Source: an uncultured Erysipelotrichaceae bacterium
GTDB lineage: Bacteria > Bacillota_I > Bacilli_A > Erysipelotrichales > Erysipelotrichaceae
DNA length: 13,985 nucleotides
Direction of reading: 5' to 3'
NCBI GenBank assembly: GCA_934692455.1
Contig: CAKUTY010000023.1
Coordinates: 1-13,985, forward strand
Numbering within the stretch: position 1 is the stretch's first letter; each line of letters starts with the position of its first letter. The translations under genes and the position numbers were made by a program. Under the pieces are notes generated by a model. The model saw only the letters and a program-made list of their open reading frames with translations, was not told the origin of the DNA and ran no database searches. Below, piece by piece: positions 1-7,431 of this stretch.

Positions 1-721
1 CTTCACCCCTGATAGAAAAACCGCTGCCACCATTAGCATCCTTACCATTAATAAAATTTACAATAAAATCATCATACTTTAAAATCGCAACACCAGAAGT
101 ATCAATACCTTTTTCAATATTAGGGAAATACTTAACAGCCTTAGGCAATCCAAATAAGCCTATAATAAGCGAAAGATTATATACACCCAAATCCATTAAA
201 GCACCACCTGACATTTCAGGATTAAAAGCACTAGTAACTTCACCATTTTTAAATCGATCATATTTAGAAGAATACTTATAAAAATCCACATTAACCGTTC
301 TAATACGACCAATTTTTTTAATATCATCCTTCAATTGTTTAAAAGCTAAATTATGAAGAGTAGTAGTCGCATCAAATAAGAAGCACTTTTGAGAATTAGC
401 TAATAAAACCAAATCCTTTGCTTCTTCCAAGTTAGAACACATAGGTTTCTCACAAATAACATTCTTCCCTGCTAGTAGGGCTTTCTTTGCATATGAATAA
501 TGCAGATGATTAGGAAGAGCTAAATAAATAGTATCAAAGATATCTGAAGTTAAAACCGCATCATAATCATTGGCATTATAACTAACATTATTAGCTCTTG
601 CGAACTCTTCGGTTTTCACAGCATCTCTACCAACACAGGCAAAAACTTCAACATTAGCCATTTTAAAAGCTTCAATTAATAATGAACAAATTTTACTAGT
701 CCCAACAGTTACAATTCTCAT
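1..721 (-). CDS. Gfo/Idh/MocA family oxidoreductase, C-terminal end missing
   Basis: This is an NAD(P)-dependent sugar or cyclitol dehydrogenase-like protein. About 240 residues are visible, and the C-terminus (perhaps 70-90 residues) lies beyond the left edge. The ATG at 721 opens with MRIVTVGTSKI, the first strand and loop of a Rossmann fold. The family hallmark EKP lies at residues 91-93, with its lysine thought to be catalytic. A second family signature, GGALMDLGVYN, lies near residues 190-200 and starts the substrate-binding alpha/beta domain. A GGAAAG-type ribosome binding site lies just upstream. The gene follows the carboxypeptidase by 43 bases with no terminator between, so it is probably the last visible gene of the long operon. 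The family is certain; the substrate cannot be told from the sequence. Confidence 0.9.
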   Translation of the reverse strand, partial: MRIVTVGTSKICSLLIEAFKMANVEVFACVGRDAVKTEEFARANNVSYNANDYDAVLTSDIFDTIYLALPNHLHYSYAKKALLAGKNVICEKPMCSNLEEAKDLVLLANSQKCFLFDATTTLHNLAFKQLKDDIKKIGRIRTVNVDFYKYSSKYDRFKNGEVTSAFNPEMSGGALMDLGVYNLSLIIGLFGLPKAVKYFPNIEKGIDTSGVAILKYDDFIVNFINGKDANGGSGFSIRGE

Positions 722-764
722 ATTTCTTTCCACCACTTCTTAATTTCAAATTAACAATTAACAA

Positions 765-1709
765 TTAGTTATATAAATATTCTAATACAGAAACCGCATC
801 AATAAAATGATAGTTTTCATTAGCTACATAAGGATTACCAGGTGCACTAGCTAAAATCAACAAATAAGATCTGCCACCAGTAGAATATAGAACCATTAGA
901 TTCTCTCCTGCCTCACCTGTAAAACCAGTTTTACCACCATATATCGTGATCTCATCAAAATAATTCTCTAAACTTCTTAAAGTGCTTCTAACCGTAATGC
1001 CATCATCCAAAGTATAACGATATGACTTCAAGATTTCCTTTGCATCAGCATTATTCAAAGTATCAATCACAACGCGCGCATAATCATCTAAAGTTGTATA
1101 TAGACTTTCATCATGTAAACCAGTAGTATTGGTAAAATGAGAGTCTTTAATGCCCAAACTACTTAGATTACTATTCATCAAACTGATGAGATCTTTCCCT
1201 TGGCTACTAAAATAATTTTCTAAAGCTAAGCCAGCATCACCACCACTAGGTAACACCAAAGCATACAACAAATCCTTCAAAGTATAATCATAATTGACTT
1301 TAATGCCAGCCAAAGAAGCATTCGCTTCAATTAATCTTGTATAATCATCATTTGAAATTGATGAAAACTCATTTAAATCATTCGTATTCTTAACAACTGT
1401 ATCGAGAGTAACCACTTTAGTTAATGAAGCTGGATAAAACTTATCAAAGATATTTTTGCCATAAAGAACCTTAAAATCATTTAAACGCACCAACATATAA
1501 GACTTAGAATATAAATCCAAATCTAATTCCTTCATATCGCTATAATCCATTTCATTGATAGTGACATCCTTATCGAATGCTTCATTTTTAGTCTCAATTT
1601 CATATAAAGCGTAAATTAAACCGCCCAATATTAAAGACAATAATATTATCAAGAATATTAATCTACCAATTCTAAGTCTTCTTTTCTTTTTCTTTGCCAT
1701 TTTATTCAA
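765..1709 (-). CDS. D-alanyl-D-alanine carboxypeptidase, peptidase family S11, N-terminally anchored
   Basis: This is a penicillin-binding protein of the DacA/VanY-like S11 group, expected to trim the terminal D-Ala from peptidoglycan stem peptides outside the membrane. It has a very basic N-terminus (KKKKRRLR), one membrane helix at about residues 15-37, and then the catalytic domain. The three active-site motifs are SxxK as SLTK (95-98), SGN in the variant form SGG (155-157), and KTG (260-262). There is no C-terminal amphipathic-helix domain as in PBP5, so the N-terminal helix is the likely anchor. The start is ambiguous. TTG at 1709 has AAGGA five bases upstream and overlaps the recO stop. 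ATG at 1700 lies one base after the recO TAA and would give 311 residues. Either start implies translational coupling to recO. Confidence 0.88.
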   Translation of the reverse strand: MNKMAKKKKRRLRIGRLIFLIILLSLILGGLIYALYEIETKNEAFDKDVTINEMDYSDMKELDLDLYSKSYMLVRLNDFKVLYGKNIFDKFYPASLTKVVTLDTVVKNTNDLNEFSSISNDDYTRLIEANASLAGIKVNYDYTLKDLLYALVLPSGGDAGLALENYFSSQGKDLISLMNSNLSSLGIKDSHFTNTTGLHDESLYTTLDDYARVVIDTLNNADAKEILKSYRYTLDDGITVRSTLRSLENYFDEITIYGGKTGFTGEAGENLMVLYSTGGRSYLLILASAPGNPYVANENYHFIDAVSVLEYLYN

Positions 1710-2409
1710 ACAATTCCTTATATATTTTAAAAGATTTTAAGTTAATTTCACTGTTCATTTCATAAAATTCAACCAACAATTTAAAATCATCAAAACTAAA
1801 ATCAATATCCTTTATTACATCATAATTTTCAAAACAAGCTTTATTAATTAAACGAAACTTTTTCAAAGTATCCACTTCCATTAAATCTTCACCTTGAACA
1901 TGATTTAGACATACAAAACCACCAAGTCGCTTAGAAATAGAAACTACTTTTTTATTTGAACATATTACACACTGATCTACTTCGGGGCTAATGCCTGATA
2001 TCTTTAAGATATATGATAAATAAAGTGATCCCATCAAGTAACAATTTCTACTGTTCATATTCCTAAACACAAACAATAAGTTATCAAACATATCATAGTC
2101 TCTAAGTTCTTTAGACTTAATAGATACTTCAGCTAAGATATCCTTAAAAGCCATCAGTTTCATATTATCGTCATAATAATTCTCCAATAGTTTTCTATCA
2201 TAAACTGTATACATCGTCTTATTATCTTTATAATCAATTAAAAATTCATATAAACAAAAATTATAAAAATGATGATGACTACTAGTTTTTTTTGAACCCC
2301 TAGCTACAAAAGAAAAGAAAAGATGATCTGATGTGAGGCAGTCAATCAAAAGATCATTTTCCTTATAATCACTTATTTTTAATACTAGACCCTCTACCTT
2401 ATCATTCAT
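1702..2409 (-). CDS. recO: DNA repair protein RecO
   Basis: RecO is the recombination mediator that works with RecR (and RecF) to load RecA on single-stranded DNA and to anneal complementary strands. The 235-residue length is normal. The N-terminal 80 residues fit the OB fold (opening VEGLVLKISDYKENDLLI), followed by a helical domain with a zinc site. The visible zinc ligands are C147, C150, C167 and H170, so the last position is His where many homologues have Cys. The ATG overlaps the end of era by eight bases, and era followed by recO is a common order in Firmicutes. The identification rests on the OB-fold opening, the zinc knuckle, the length and the neighbour. Confidence 0.9.
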   Translation of the reverse strand: MNDKVEGLVLKISDYKENDLLIDCLTSDHLFFSFVARGSKKTSSHHHFYNFCLYEFLIDYKDNKTMYTVYDRKLLENYYDDNMKLMAFKDILAEVSIKSKELRDYDMFDNLLFVFRNMNSRNCYLMGSLYLSYILKISGISPEVDQCVICSNKKVVSISKRLGGFVCLNHVQGEDLMEVDTLKKFRLINKACFENYDVIKDIDFSFDDFKLLVEFYEMNSEINLKSFKIYKELFE

Positions 2410-3283
2410 TAAAGTAACCTAAGTCAAACAACTTCTTAGACTTATTCAACCAGTCTTCTTCAACCTTCACAAACAAGTTAAGATAAACCTTCTTGCCAAG
2501 TAATTCCTTGATATCCTTACTAGAAGACATATTAATCTTCTTAAGCATAGAACCTTGTTTGCCAATAATAATACCCTTATGAGACTCCTTATTAACAATA
2601 ATAGAAGCTGTAATTATCGCCTTATTATCCAAATTCTTGAATTCATCAATCTTTACAGCTGTAAAATGAGGGATTTCTTGAGAAGTAAAAAGGATAATCT
2701 TTTCTCTAATAATCTCTGAAATCTTAAATTCTAAAGAAGTAACTTCAGTTTGATCGGTTGGATAATACAAAGGTCCTTCGTTTAAATACTTTTCAGCAGT
2801 TTTTAATAATTCATCAATATTTGTTTTATTTTGGGCACTAATAGGAATGATTTCTTTAAAATCATAATGACTACTTGCATAGTTACATCTTTCCATTAGC
2901 TTTTCCTTATTAACTTCATCAATCTTGTTAAAAACACAGAAGACAGGAATATCAAAACTAAACAATTTATCTAAAACTGCTTTATCTTCATTATTTAAGC
3001 CCTTAGAAGAATCAACTAAATAAAAGATAATATCTGCACCATCAGCTTGAGCATAAGCTTCTTTATTCATATAAGTGCCCAAGTAATTCTTAGCTTCATG
3101 GATACCAGGAGTATCCACAAAAACAATCTGTATATCATCCTTATTCAAAATTCCTTGAATAGAATTTCTAGTAGTTTGTGCCTTATAAGTTGCGATAGCT
3201 ACCTTGCGATCTAAAATCGTATTAATTAAAGTAGACTTACCTGCATTAGGCTTTCCAATTAACGCAATAAAACCTGATTTCAT
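2402..3283 (-). CDS. era: GTPase Era, 30S ribosome assembly
   Basis: Era is an essential GTPase that binds the 3' end of 16S rRNA and helps mature the 30S subunit. The 293-residue protein shows every landmark: P-loop GKPNAGKS (10-17), DTPG (57-60), NKID (119-122), the SAQ G5 element (149-151), and a C-terminal KH RNA-binding domain with the GxxG loop GKQG (241-244). The ATG directly abuts the TAG stop of cdd with no spacer, and the gene's TGA lies inside the start of recO. Its linkage to ybeY, two genes upstream, is widely conserved and fits a shared role in 16S rRNA maturation. Confidence 0.97.
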   Translation of the reverse strand: MKSGFIALIGKPNAGKSTLINTILDRKVAIATYKAQTTRNSIQGILNKDDIQIVFVDTPGIHEAKNYLGTYMNKEAYAQADGADIIFYLVDSSKGLNNEDKAVLDKLFSFDIPVFCVFNKIDEVNKEKLMERCNYASSHYDFKEIIPISAQNKTNIDELLKTAEKYLNEGPLYYPTDQTEVTSLEFKISEIIREKIILFTSQEIPHFTAVKIDEFKNLDNKAIITASIIVNKESHKGIIIGKQGSMLKKINMSSSKDIKELLGKKVYLNLFVKVEEDWLNKSKKLFDLGYFNE

Positions 3284-3682
3284 CTATCTGATTACATCCT
3301 TCATCTCAAAATTCATAGGTAACAGTTCTTTAATGGTAACTGTCTTTTCATCCAACTTATTACTTAAATAAATCGGTGTATCTAAGTCTATCAATTCACT
3401 CAAGACTTGTCTACAAATGCCACAAGGTGCAGCTAATCTATCGCCATTAGATACGATAGCTAAGGCCACGACATCTTCTTTTCTATAGCCATTGGCATAA
3501 GTCGCAAAAATCGCAGTTCTCTCAGCACAATTAGTTGCCCCATAAGAAGCATTTTCAATATTGCAACCCTTGATATAAGTACCATCCTTAGTCAATACAC
3601 AAGCACCAACTTTATAGTTAGAATATGGTGCATATGCATTCTCCATAGCTTCAAAAGCCTTTTCAAGTAATAATTCCTTCAT
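3284..3682 (-). CDS. cdd: Cytidine deaminase
   Basis: This enzyme hydrolyses cytidine or deoxycytidine to (deoxy)uridine plus ammonia for pyrimidine salvage. The 132-residue length matches the homotetrameric bacterial form. The zinc and catalytic motif is CAE (C52, E54), preceded by NIENASYG, which contacts the ribose. The second zinc motif PCGIC at 86-90 supplies C87 and C90. The start codon at 3682 lies immediately after the dgkA stop and the stop immediately before the era ATG, so three genes run without a spacer base. The order dgkA-cdd-era is typical of Bacilli. Confidence 0.96.
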   Translation of the reverse strand: MKELLLEKAFEAMENAYAPYSNYKVGACVLTKDGTYIKGCNIENASYGATNCAERTAIFATYANGYRKEDVVALAIVSNGDRLAAPCGICRQVLSELIDLDTPIYLSNKLDEKTVTIKELLPMNFEMKDVIR

Positions 3683-4015
3683 TTATACAATTCTCCTTAT
3701 CAATACAAATAAACAAACTATAAGCGCAAAGATACACGCAACAAGCACAGCAGCACTTGCATAATCTTTGATAACTCTAATTCTTTCATCATATTCTGTT
3801 TTATACATATCACAGATTCTTTCAATACAGCTATTAGCAATCTCTAAACTGATAACCATTCCAATACAAATAAGAAAAGCTAACCATTCATAGTAATCTA
3901 ATTTAATAATTACACCACCAATAACAGCCAGAGTTCCCAAAATTACTTGAGTTAAAACAGACTTTTCTTTTACTGCTTCTTTTAAACCTGTGAAAGCATA
4001 GGCAAACTTTTTCAT
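3683..4015 (-). CDS. dgkA: Diacylglycerol kinase / undecaprenol kinase, DgkA family
   Basis: This is a small trimeric membrane kinase. In Gram-positive relatives this family mainly phosphorylates undecaprenol, feeding the lipid carrier used in cell-wall synthesis, so the diacylglycerol name may mislead. The 110-residue protein has an amphipathic N-terminus and three membrane helices at about 21-38, 43-60 and 86-106. The catalytic signature E-x2-N-x3-E-x3-D is present as E58, N61, E65 and D69. It is followed by the KDxxSAAV element at 83-90. The ATG overlaps the ybeY TGA by four bases (ATGA). Confidence 0.92.
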   Translation of the reverse strand: MKKFAYAFTGLKEAVKEKSVLTQVILGTLAVIGGVIIKLDYYEWLAFLICIGMVISLEIANSCIERICDMYKTEYDERIRVIKDYASAAVLVACIFALIVCLFVLIRRIV

Positions 4016-4455
4016 TTAAGATCACCAACAATCTTCTCTTGTAAACCAAACATTACATCTTCATCTTCTTTAACCATATGATCATAGCCTAATAAATGAA
4101 GCATGCCATGAACAAACAAGAAGACAAATTCCCTTTTTATAGAATGGCCATATTTCTTAGCTTGTGAGAAAACTCTATCAGTATTAATAAAAATATCGCC
4201 AAGATTAACATCCTCACATAAGTAATCATAATCATCTGAATCGATATTCGCAAAACTAATAACATCGGTTTCCCTATCAATATTACGATAATCTCTATTA
4301 ATTGTTCTTATTTTCTTCTTGCCTACAATGATTAAAGACAAGTCCAAATCATCGCTAATTCCTAATACCTCTAGAGTCTTTTTATAATATTCTTCAATAT
4401 CCTTAAAATAAACTTCTAGCTCTTTTTTTCTTGTTAAATCAAATATTTCTACCAT
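4012..4455 (-). CDS. ybeY: Endoribonuclease YbeY, rRNA maturation factor
   Basis: YbeY is a single-strand-specific metal-dependent RNase involved in 16S rRNA 3'-end maturation and late ribosome quality control. The 147-residue length is typical. The diagnostic motif HGMLHLLGYDH occupies 116-126, giving the three zinc ligands H116, H120 and H126. The upstream conserved elements NRDYRNIDRETDVISF (53-68) and GDIFI (86-90) are also intact. The start overlaps the phosphatase stop by seven bases. Co-occurrence with era two genes downstream is the classic context. Confidence 0.96.
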   Translation of the reverse strand: MVEIFDLTRKKELEVYFKDIEEYYKKTLEVLGISDDLDLSLIIVGKKKIRTINRDYRNIDRETDVISFANIDSDDYDYLCEDVNLGDIFINTDRVFSQAKKYGHSIKREFVFLFVHGMLHLLGYDHMVKEDEDVMFGLQEKIVGDLK

Positions 4456-4865
4456 GTTTTAATTATACAATCTATCGCCTTACTAATTTCATCAAAAACT
4501 TTGTCAAAATTCCCTGTATACCAAGGATCTTCAATATCAAATGGCGCTAATTTAGAAATCTTATGATCAACATCATCAAACATTCTATTTATTAACCTTT
4601 CATTTGAACTATCCATGATATAAATTTCATCATAATCATTGTAATCATCAAGAGTCATCCTCTTAGCATAATGCCTATCATATGGTATATGATGCTTATC
4701 CAATACCTTTTTAGAACCAGGATAGATATCATTACCTATTTCCTCGTTGCTTAAAGCACGTGATTCACAGCAACAATCCATGCCCTTTGTCTTATACTTA
4801 AACACATATTCTGCAATAGGACTTCTACAAATATTCCCATGACAAACAAATAATACTTTCTTCAT
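4449..4865 (-). CDS. Low-molecular-weight protein-tyrosine phosphatase
   Basis: This is a cytoplasmic phosphatase of the Wzb/YwlE/arsenate-reductase fold. The N-terminal P-loop CHGNICRS (8-15) provides the nucleophile C8 and R14. The general-acid loop DPWY (113-116) provides D113 and an aromatic typical of true phosphatases. The 138 residues are slightly short for the family, which is usually about 150. There is no partner tyrosine kinase or capsule gene in the window, so the substrate is unknown; a protein arginine phosphatase role cannot be excluded from motifs alone. The gene overlaps yaaA by four bases (ATGA) and ybeY by seven, inside the operon. Confidence 0.93.
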   Translation of the reverse strand: MKKVLFVCHGNICRSPIAEYVFKYKTKGMDCCCESRALSNEEIGNDIYPGSKKVLDKHHIPYDRHYAKRMTLDDYNDYDEIYIMDSSNERLINRMFDDVDHKISKLAPFDIEDPWYTGNFDKVFDEISKAIDCIIKTW

Positions 4866-5608
4866 TGTCTAACCCTTTCAAAAACAAATTCCTTATTACA
4901 AGATAAATCATTTCTATATACATAGCCTAGTCTATTAAAATTCTTAATATCCTCAACATTAGAAATATTATTCTCAGCCATATATCTTACCATTTCACCA
5001 CGAGCCATCTTAGCATAAGTTCCTTTGGTCACAAGTTTTCCATTAAGCAACTCACAAAAAGTTATTGTGATATATCTATCCCTTTCATTTAAATACTTCT
5101 CAATGCATTTAGAATACTCTTTAGATGCTAAATTAATAATCACATGACTTTCATCGACTATAGATTTATATAAATTATCACCCCAATAGGCATATAAATC
5201 TTTATAATCACCAACCCTTAGTTTTGCCTGCATTTCTAATCGATATGGTCTTACACCATCCATAGGTTTCAAGACGCCATAGAAGGCTGACAACATTCTT
5301 AGATGTTCTTGAATATAAGAAAATTGACTATCTTCAAACACCGAAGGAGCCATATATTTATAAGCTATACCATCATAAGCTAAGATTGCCGGCGTTAAGT
5401 CACCTTCAAGATTCATCTTTTCCAATCTATCTATATTTTCATCCGCAATCTTTTCATTACACTTCCAGATTTCTTTTAATTCATTCTTACTTAAACTCTT
5501 TAAACATTTAAGAATCTCTTTTGTCTTATCTAAAAAAACAGGTAAGTCATAAAATCCAAGATCATCATCCTTTTTCATCTTCTTAGCAGGAGATAATATA
5601 ATTTTCAT
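4862..5608 (-). CDS. yaaA: Peroxide stress protein YaaA (DUF328 family)
   Basis: YaaA belongs to the family shown in E. coli to limit intracellular free iron and DNA damage during hydrogen peroxide stress. The 248-residue protein starts with the hallmark MKIILSPAKKM. It contains AYDGIAYKYM (77-86) and the highly conserved segment YGVLKPMDGVRPYRLEM (110-126). It follows the peroxiredoxin gene with a one-base stop/start overlap (TAATG), so the two are translationally coupled. The pairing with a peroxidase supports a joint oxidative-stress role here. The biochemical activity of the family remains poorly defined. Confidence 0.93.
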   Translation of the reverse strand: MKIILSPAKKMKKDDDLGFYDLPVFLDKTKEILKCLKSLSKNELKEIWKCNEKIADENIDRLEKMNLEGDLTPAILAYDGIAYKYMAPSVFEDSQFSYIQEHLRMLSAFYGVLKPMDGVRPYRLEMQAKLRVGDYKDLYAYWGDNLYKSIVDESHVIINLASKEYSKCIEKYLNERDRYITITFCELLNGKLVTKGTYAKMARGEMVRYMAENNISNVEDIKNFNRLGYVYRNDLSCNKEFVFERVRQ

Positions 5609-6063
5609 TAAACAATTTCCTTCAACATATTCTTAGGATCATCACTAGCCTTCACCTTATCATTAGCCTTTATAATAAAGCCATTTTCATCAATTAAATA
5701 AGTAGTTCTAACTACACCCATTGAAACTTTACCGTAATTTTTCTTCTCTTTCCAAACGTCATAAAGTTCAATAACCTTACGTTCAGTATCTGATAATAAT
5801 GTAAATGTTAGTCCATACTTCTCTTCAAATTTCTTATGAGAAGGTATAGAATCCTTGCTAACACCAAGTATTACCGCACCCTTTTCATTAAACTGTGGAA
5901 ATAATTCAGAAAAACCACAAGCTTGTTTAGTACAACCTGGCGTATTATCTTTTGGATAAAAATACAAAATTACCTTCTTTCCTAAATATTCACTCAATTT
6001 GTGCATATCACCATTTTGATCAGGTAATTCAAAATCCGGTGCTTTAATCCCAACTTCTAACAT
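5608..6063 (-). CDS. bcp: Thioredoxin-dependent thiol peroxidase, PrxQ/BCP type
   Basis: This is an atypical two-cysteine peroxiredoxin that reduces hydrogen peroxide and organic hydroperoxides at the expense of thioredoxin. The 151 residues carry the peroxidatic-site sequence PKDNTPGCTKQAC. C44 is the peroxidatic cysteine and C49, five residues on, is the resolving cysteine; this spacing defines the PrxQ/BCP class. A later WKEKKNYGK segment and GVVRTTYLID are also family-typical. A good AGGAG ribosome binding site lies in the 13-base gap behind the upstream unknown gene. Confidence 0.95.
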   Translation of the reverse strand: MLEVGIKAPDFELPDQNGDMHKLSEYLGKKVILYFYPKDNTPGCTKQACGFSELFPQFNEKGAVILGVSKDSIPSHKKFEEKYGLTFTLLSDTERKVIELYDVWKEKKNYGKVSMGVVRTTYLIDENGFIIKANDKVKASDDPKNMLKEIV

Positions 6064-6076
6064 AAAATAATTCTCC

Positions 6077-6412
6077 TTACATTCTATCTAAAATATTTTC
6101 TAAACATTCCAAGAAAGCAGTCTCACCAAAAGTATTAACTTTTAAGAATACTGCTTGACTACCACCCGATGAAATAACTGATATTTTAATCGGTCCATCA
6201 CCTACTTGAAATAGTGTGACATTTAAACTTAAACGATTGCCACCAAAAGTACTATATCTTTCAAATACTCTTACGCTACATCTTGCATCACCATTAATGA
6301 AGTCACTTTTATCTTCTATAGTTGCAGATATACTACCATCTAAGATTCCTTTTTCAATATGCACAATTAATTCATCAAAGTTACAATTCATTTCTCTTTC
6401 TAGTTTTGCCAT
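6077..6412 (-). CDS. Small conserved protein of unknown function (DUF6054-like)
   Basis: A 111-residue soluble protein with no signal peptide or membrane helix. It opens MAKLEREM and ends in an acidic/hydrophobic helix. Its centre is rich in beta-strand-like segments, including CSVRVFERYSTFGGNRLSL and SGGSQAVFLKVNTFGE. I associate this pattern from memory with the DUF6054 family of Firmicutes, whose function is unknown; this is a tentative recollection, not a search result. An AGAGGTG ribosome binding site sits correctly upstream. It is the first gene after the proposed promoter at 6439-6467 and is followed after only 13 bases by the peroxiredoxin, so it is probably the leading gene of the operon. 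Confidence 0.8.
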   Translation of the reverse strand: MAKLEREMNCNFDELIVHIEKGILDGSISATIEDKSDFINGDARCSVRVFERYSTFGGNRLSLNVTLFQVGDGPIKISVISSGGSQAVFLKVNTFGETAFLECLENILDRM

Positions 6413-6438
6413 AATAACACCTCTTTTTTCTTACACGA

Positions 6439-6467
6439 TATATAAACAATTAATACTTAATTCTAAA
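6439..6467 (-). promoter_or_regulatory. Candidate promoter of the long operon
   Basis: On the minus strand, TTTAGA (6462-6467) and TATATA (6439-6444) are separated by exactly 17 bases. Transcription would start near 6432, ahead of the AGAGGTG site of the 111-residue gene. The -35 lies within the last codons of the Fic gene. Each hexamer matches the sigma-70/SigA consensus at four of six positions, so the call is moderate. Confidence 0.4.
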
Positions 6468-7328
6468 GTAATCTAGATACACTTTGTATCTATCTTGTCC
6501 AGTTAGACAAGTATCTCTTAAATAACCTTTTTCATTATCCCATTCTTTTAATCCACGATAATAAAACATTTTTAAACTATCATCAATAATAAATGGGACA
6601 ATATTATACTTCAGGCACTCCTTGAACATAATTAATCTGCCAACTCTACCATTGCCATCTTGAAATGGGTGAATTCTCTCAAACTTTACATGGAAATCAA
6701 GAATATCATCAAATGTCTTTTTCTTAATTCCATTATATTCCTTTAATATATTCTTTATCTTTTCGCCAACCTCTTCCGGTAAAACCGTTTCCATACCACC
6801 AACTATATTTGGTTTCTTTTTATATTCACCTATCGCAAACCAACTTTTTCTAGAATCACTAGTTCCGTTCTTTAAAATAAAATGCAATTCTTTTATTAGT
6901 TTTTCTGACAAAGGTGCTCTAGCATTATCGATAATCATATCTATACAACGAAAATGATTAGTTGTTTCAACAACATCATCAACATTTACAATTTCACCCT
7001 CCATGTTAATGGTGTTTGTTTCAAAAATATAACGTGTTTGATCATGACTCAAACGACTACCTTCAATATGATTAGAATTGTAAGTTAAATCTATTTGAGT
7101 TTTATGATAAATTCCACCAGAATATTTGTTATCCTTTTCATCTTGTAAAATTTCTAATAAAGTCTCTTCCTTTTTATTTCGGACCGGTTTTTTTGCATCT
7201 TCAGGAATAAGCCAAACTTTACCCTTTAAATAAACGCCAGGAATCCGCCCAATAGCACAATAATTTCTAACACTACGATCTGATATATTCCATTTATTCG
7301 CAATTTCTTTGACTGTAAGGTATTCCAT
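6450..7328 (-). CDS. Fic-domain protein with N-terminal helix-turn-helix, probable AMP transferase with built-in inhibition
   Basis: Fic enzymes transfer AMP (or another nucleotide moiety) from a nucleotide onto target hydroxyls. Residues 1-45 form an excisionase/MerR-like DNA-binding HTH (LTVKEIANKWNISDRSVRNY, then a wing ending VWLIPED). Residues 85-90, SNHIEG, fit the inhibitory helix motif [S/T]xxxE[G/N], placing it N-terminal to the catalytic core (class II Fic). The catalytic loop HPFQDGNGRVGR at 220-231 matches HxFx(D/E)GNGRxxR completely, so the enzyme should be active once the inhibitory glutamate E89 is displaced. The length of 292 residues fits HTH-Fic proteins. It has its own promoter and AGGAG site, and no toxin-antitoxin partner gene is visible beside it. 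The target is unknown; the HTH suggests it binds DNA, perhaps its own promoter. Confidence 0.93.
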   Translation of the reverse strand: MEYLTVKEIANKWNISDRSVRNYCAIGRIPGVYLKGKVWLIPEDAKKPVRNKKEETLLEILQDEKDNKYSGGIYHKTQIDLTYNSNHIEGSRLSHDQTRYIFETNTINMEGEIVNVDDVVETTNHFRCIDMIIDNARAPLSEKLIKELHFILKNGTSDSRKSWFAIGEYKKKPNIVGGMETVLPEEVGEKIKNILKEYNGIKKKTFDDILDFHVKFERIHPFQDGNGRVGRLIMFKECLKYNIVPFIIDDSLKMFYYRGLKEWDNEKGYLRDTCLTGQDRYKVYLDYFRIKY

Positions 7329-7350
7329 ATAAGCTCCTATCGTTTTTTAT

Positions 7351-7359
7351 AGTATATCA
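7351..7359 (-). promoter_or_regulatory. Extended -10 promoter of the Fic gene
   Basis: The minus strand reads TGATATACT, an extended -10 (TGn plus TATACT, five of six to consensus). It lies 23 bases before the ATG, with AGGAG (7334-7338) between. A weak -35 (TTCATA) lies 18 bases upstream. One arm of the 12-bp inverted repeat falls in the -35/-10 spacer. Confidence 0.6.
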
Positions 7360-7418
7360 TTTTATCGGCAAACATATGAAATTGAAACTCTCAAAAATCT
7401 GTAATCTTGCCGATAAAA
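7360..7418. repeat. 12-bp perfect inverted repeat around the Fic promoter, candidate operator
   Basis: TTTTATCGGCAA at 7360-7371 and its exact reverse complement TTGCCGATAAAA at 7407-7418 are separated by 35 bases. The arm near the gene lies between -35 and -10; the other lies upstream of -35. Arm centres are 47 bp apart, about four and a half helical turns. The long loop and lack of a T-tract argue against a terminator. Binding by the HTH of the Fic protein is an inference. Confidence 0.6.
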
Positions 7419-7431
7419 ATAAAAGGCTGAA

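Noticed and set aside
6216..6476. 86-codon plus-strand reading frame
   Set aside because: It lies antisense to the 111-residue gene and the Fic 3' end, has no ribosome binding site, and its composition follows the opposite-strand codons.
7360..7418. Terminator for the yitT-family gene
   Set aside because: The inverted repeat has a 35-base loop and lies over the Fic promoter; an operator reading fits better.
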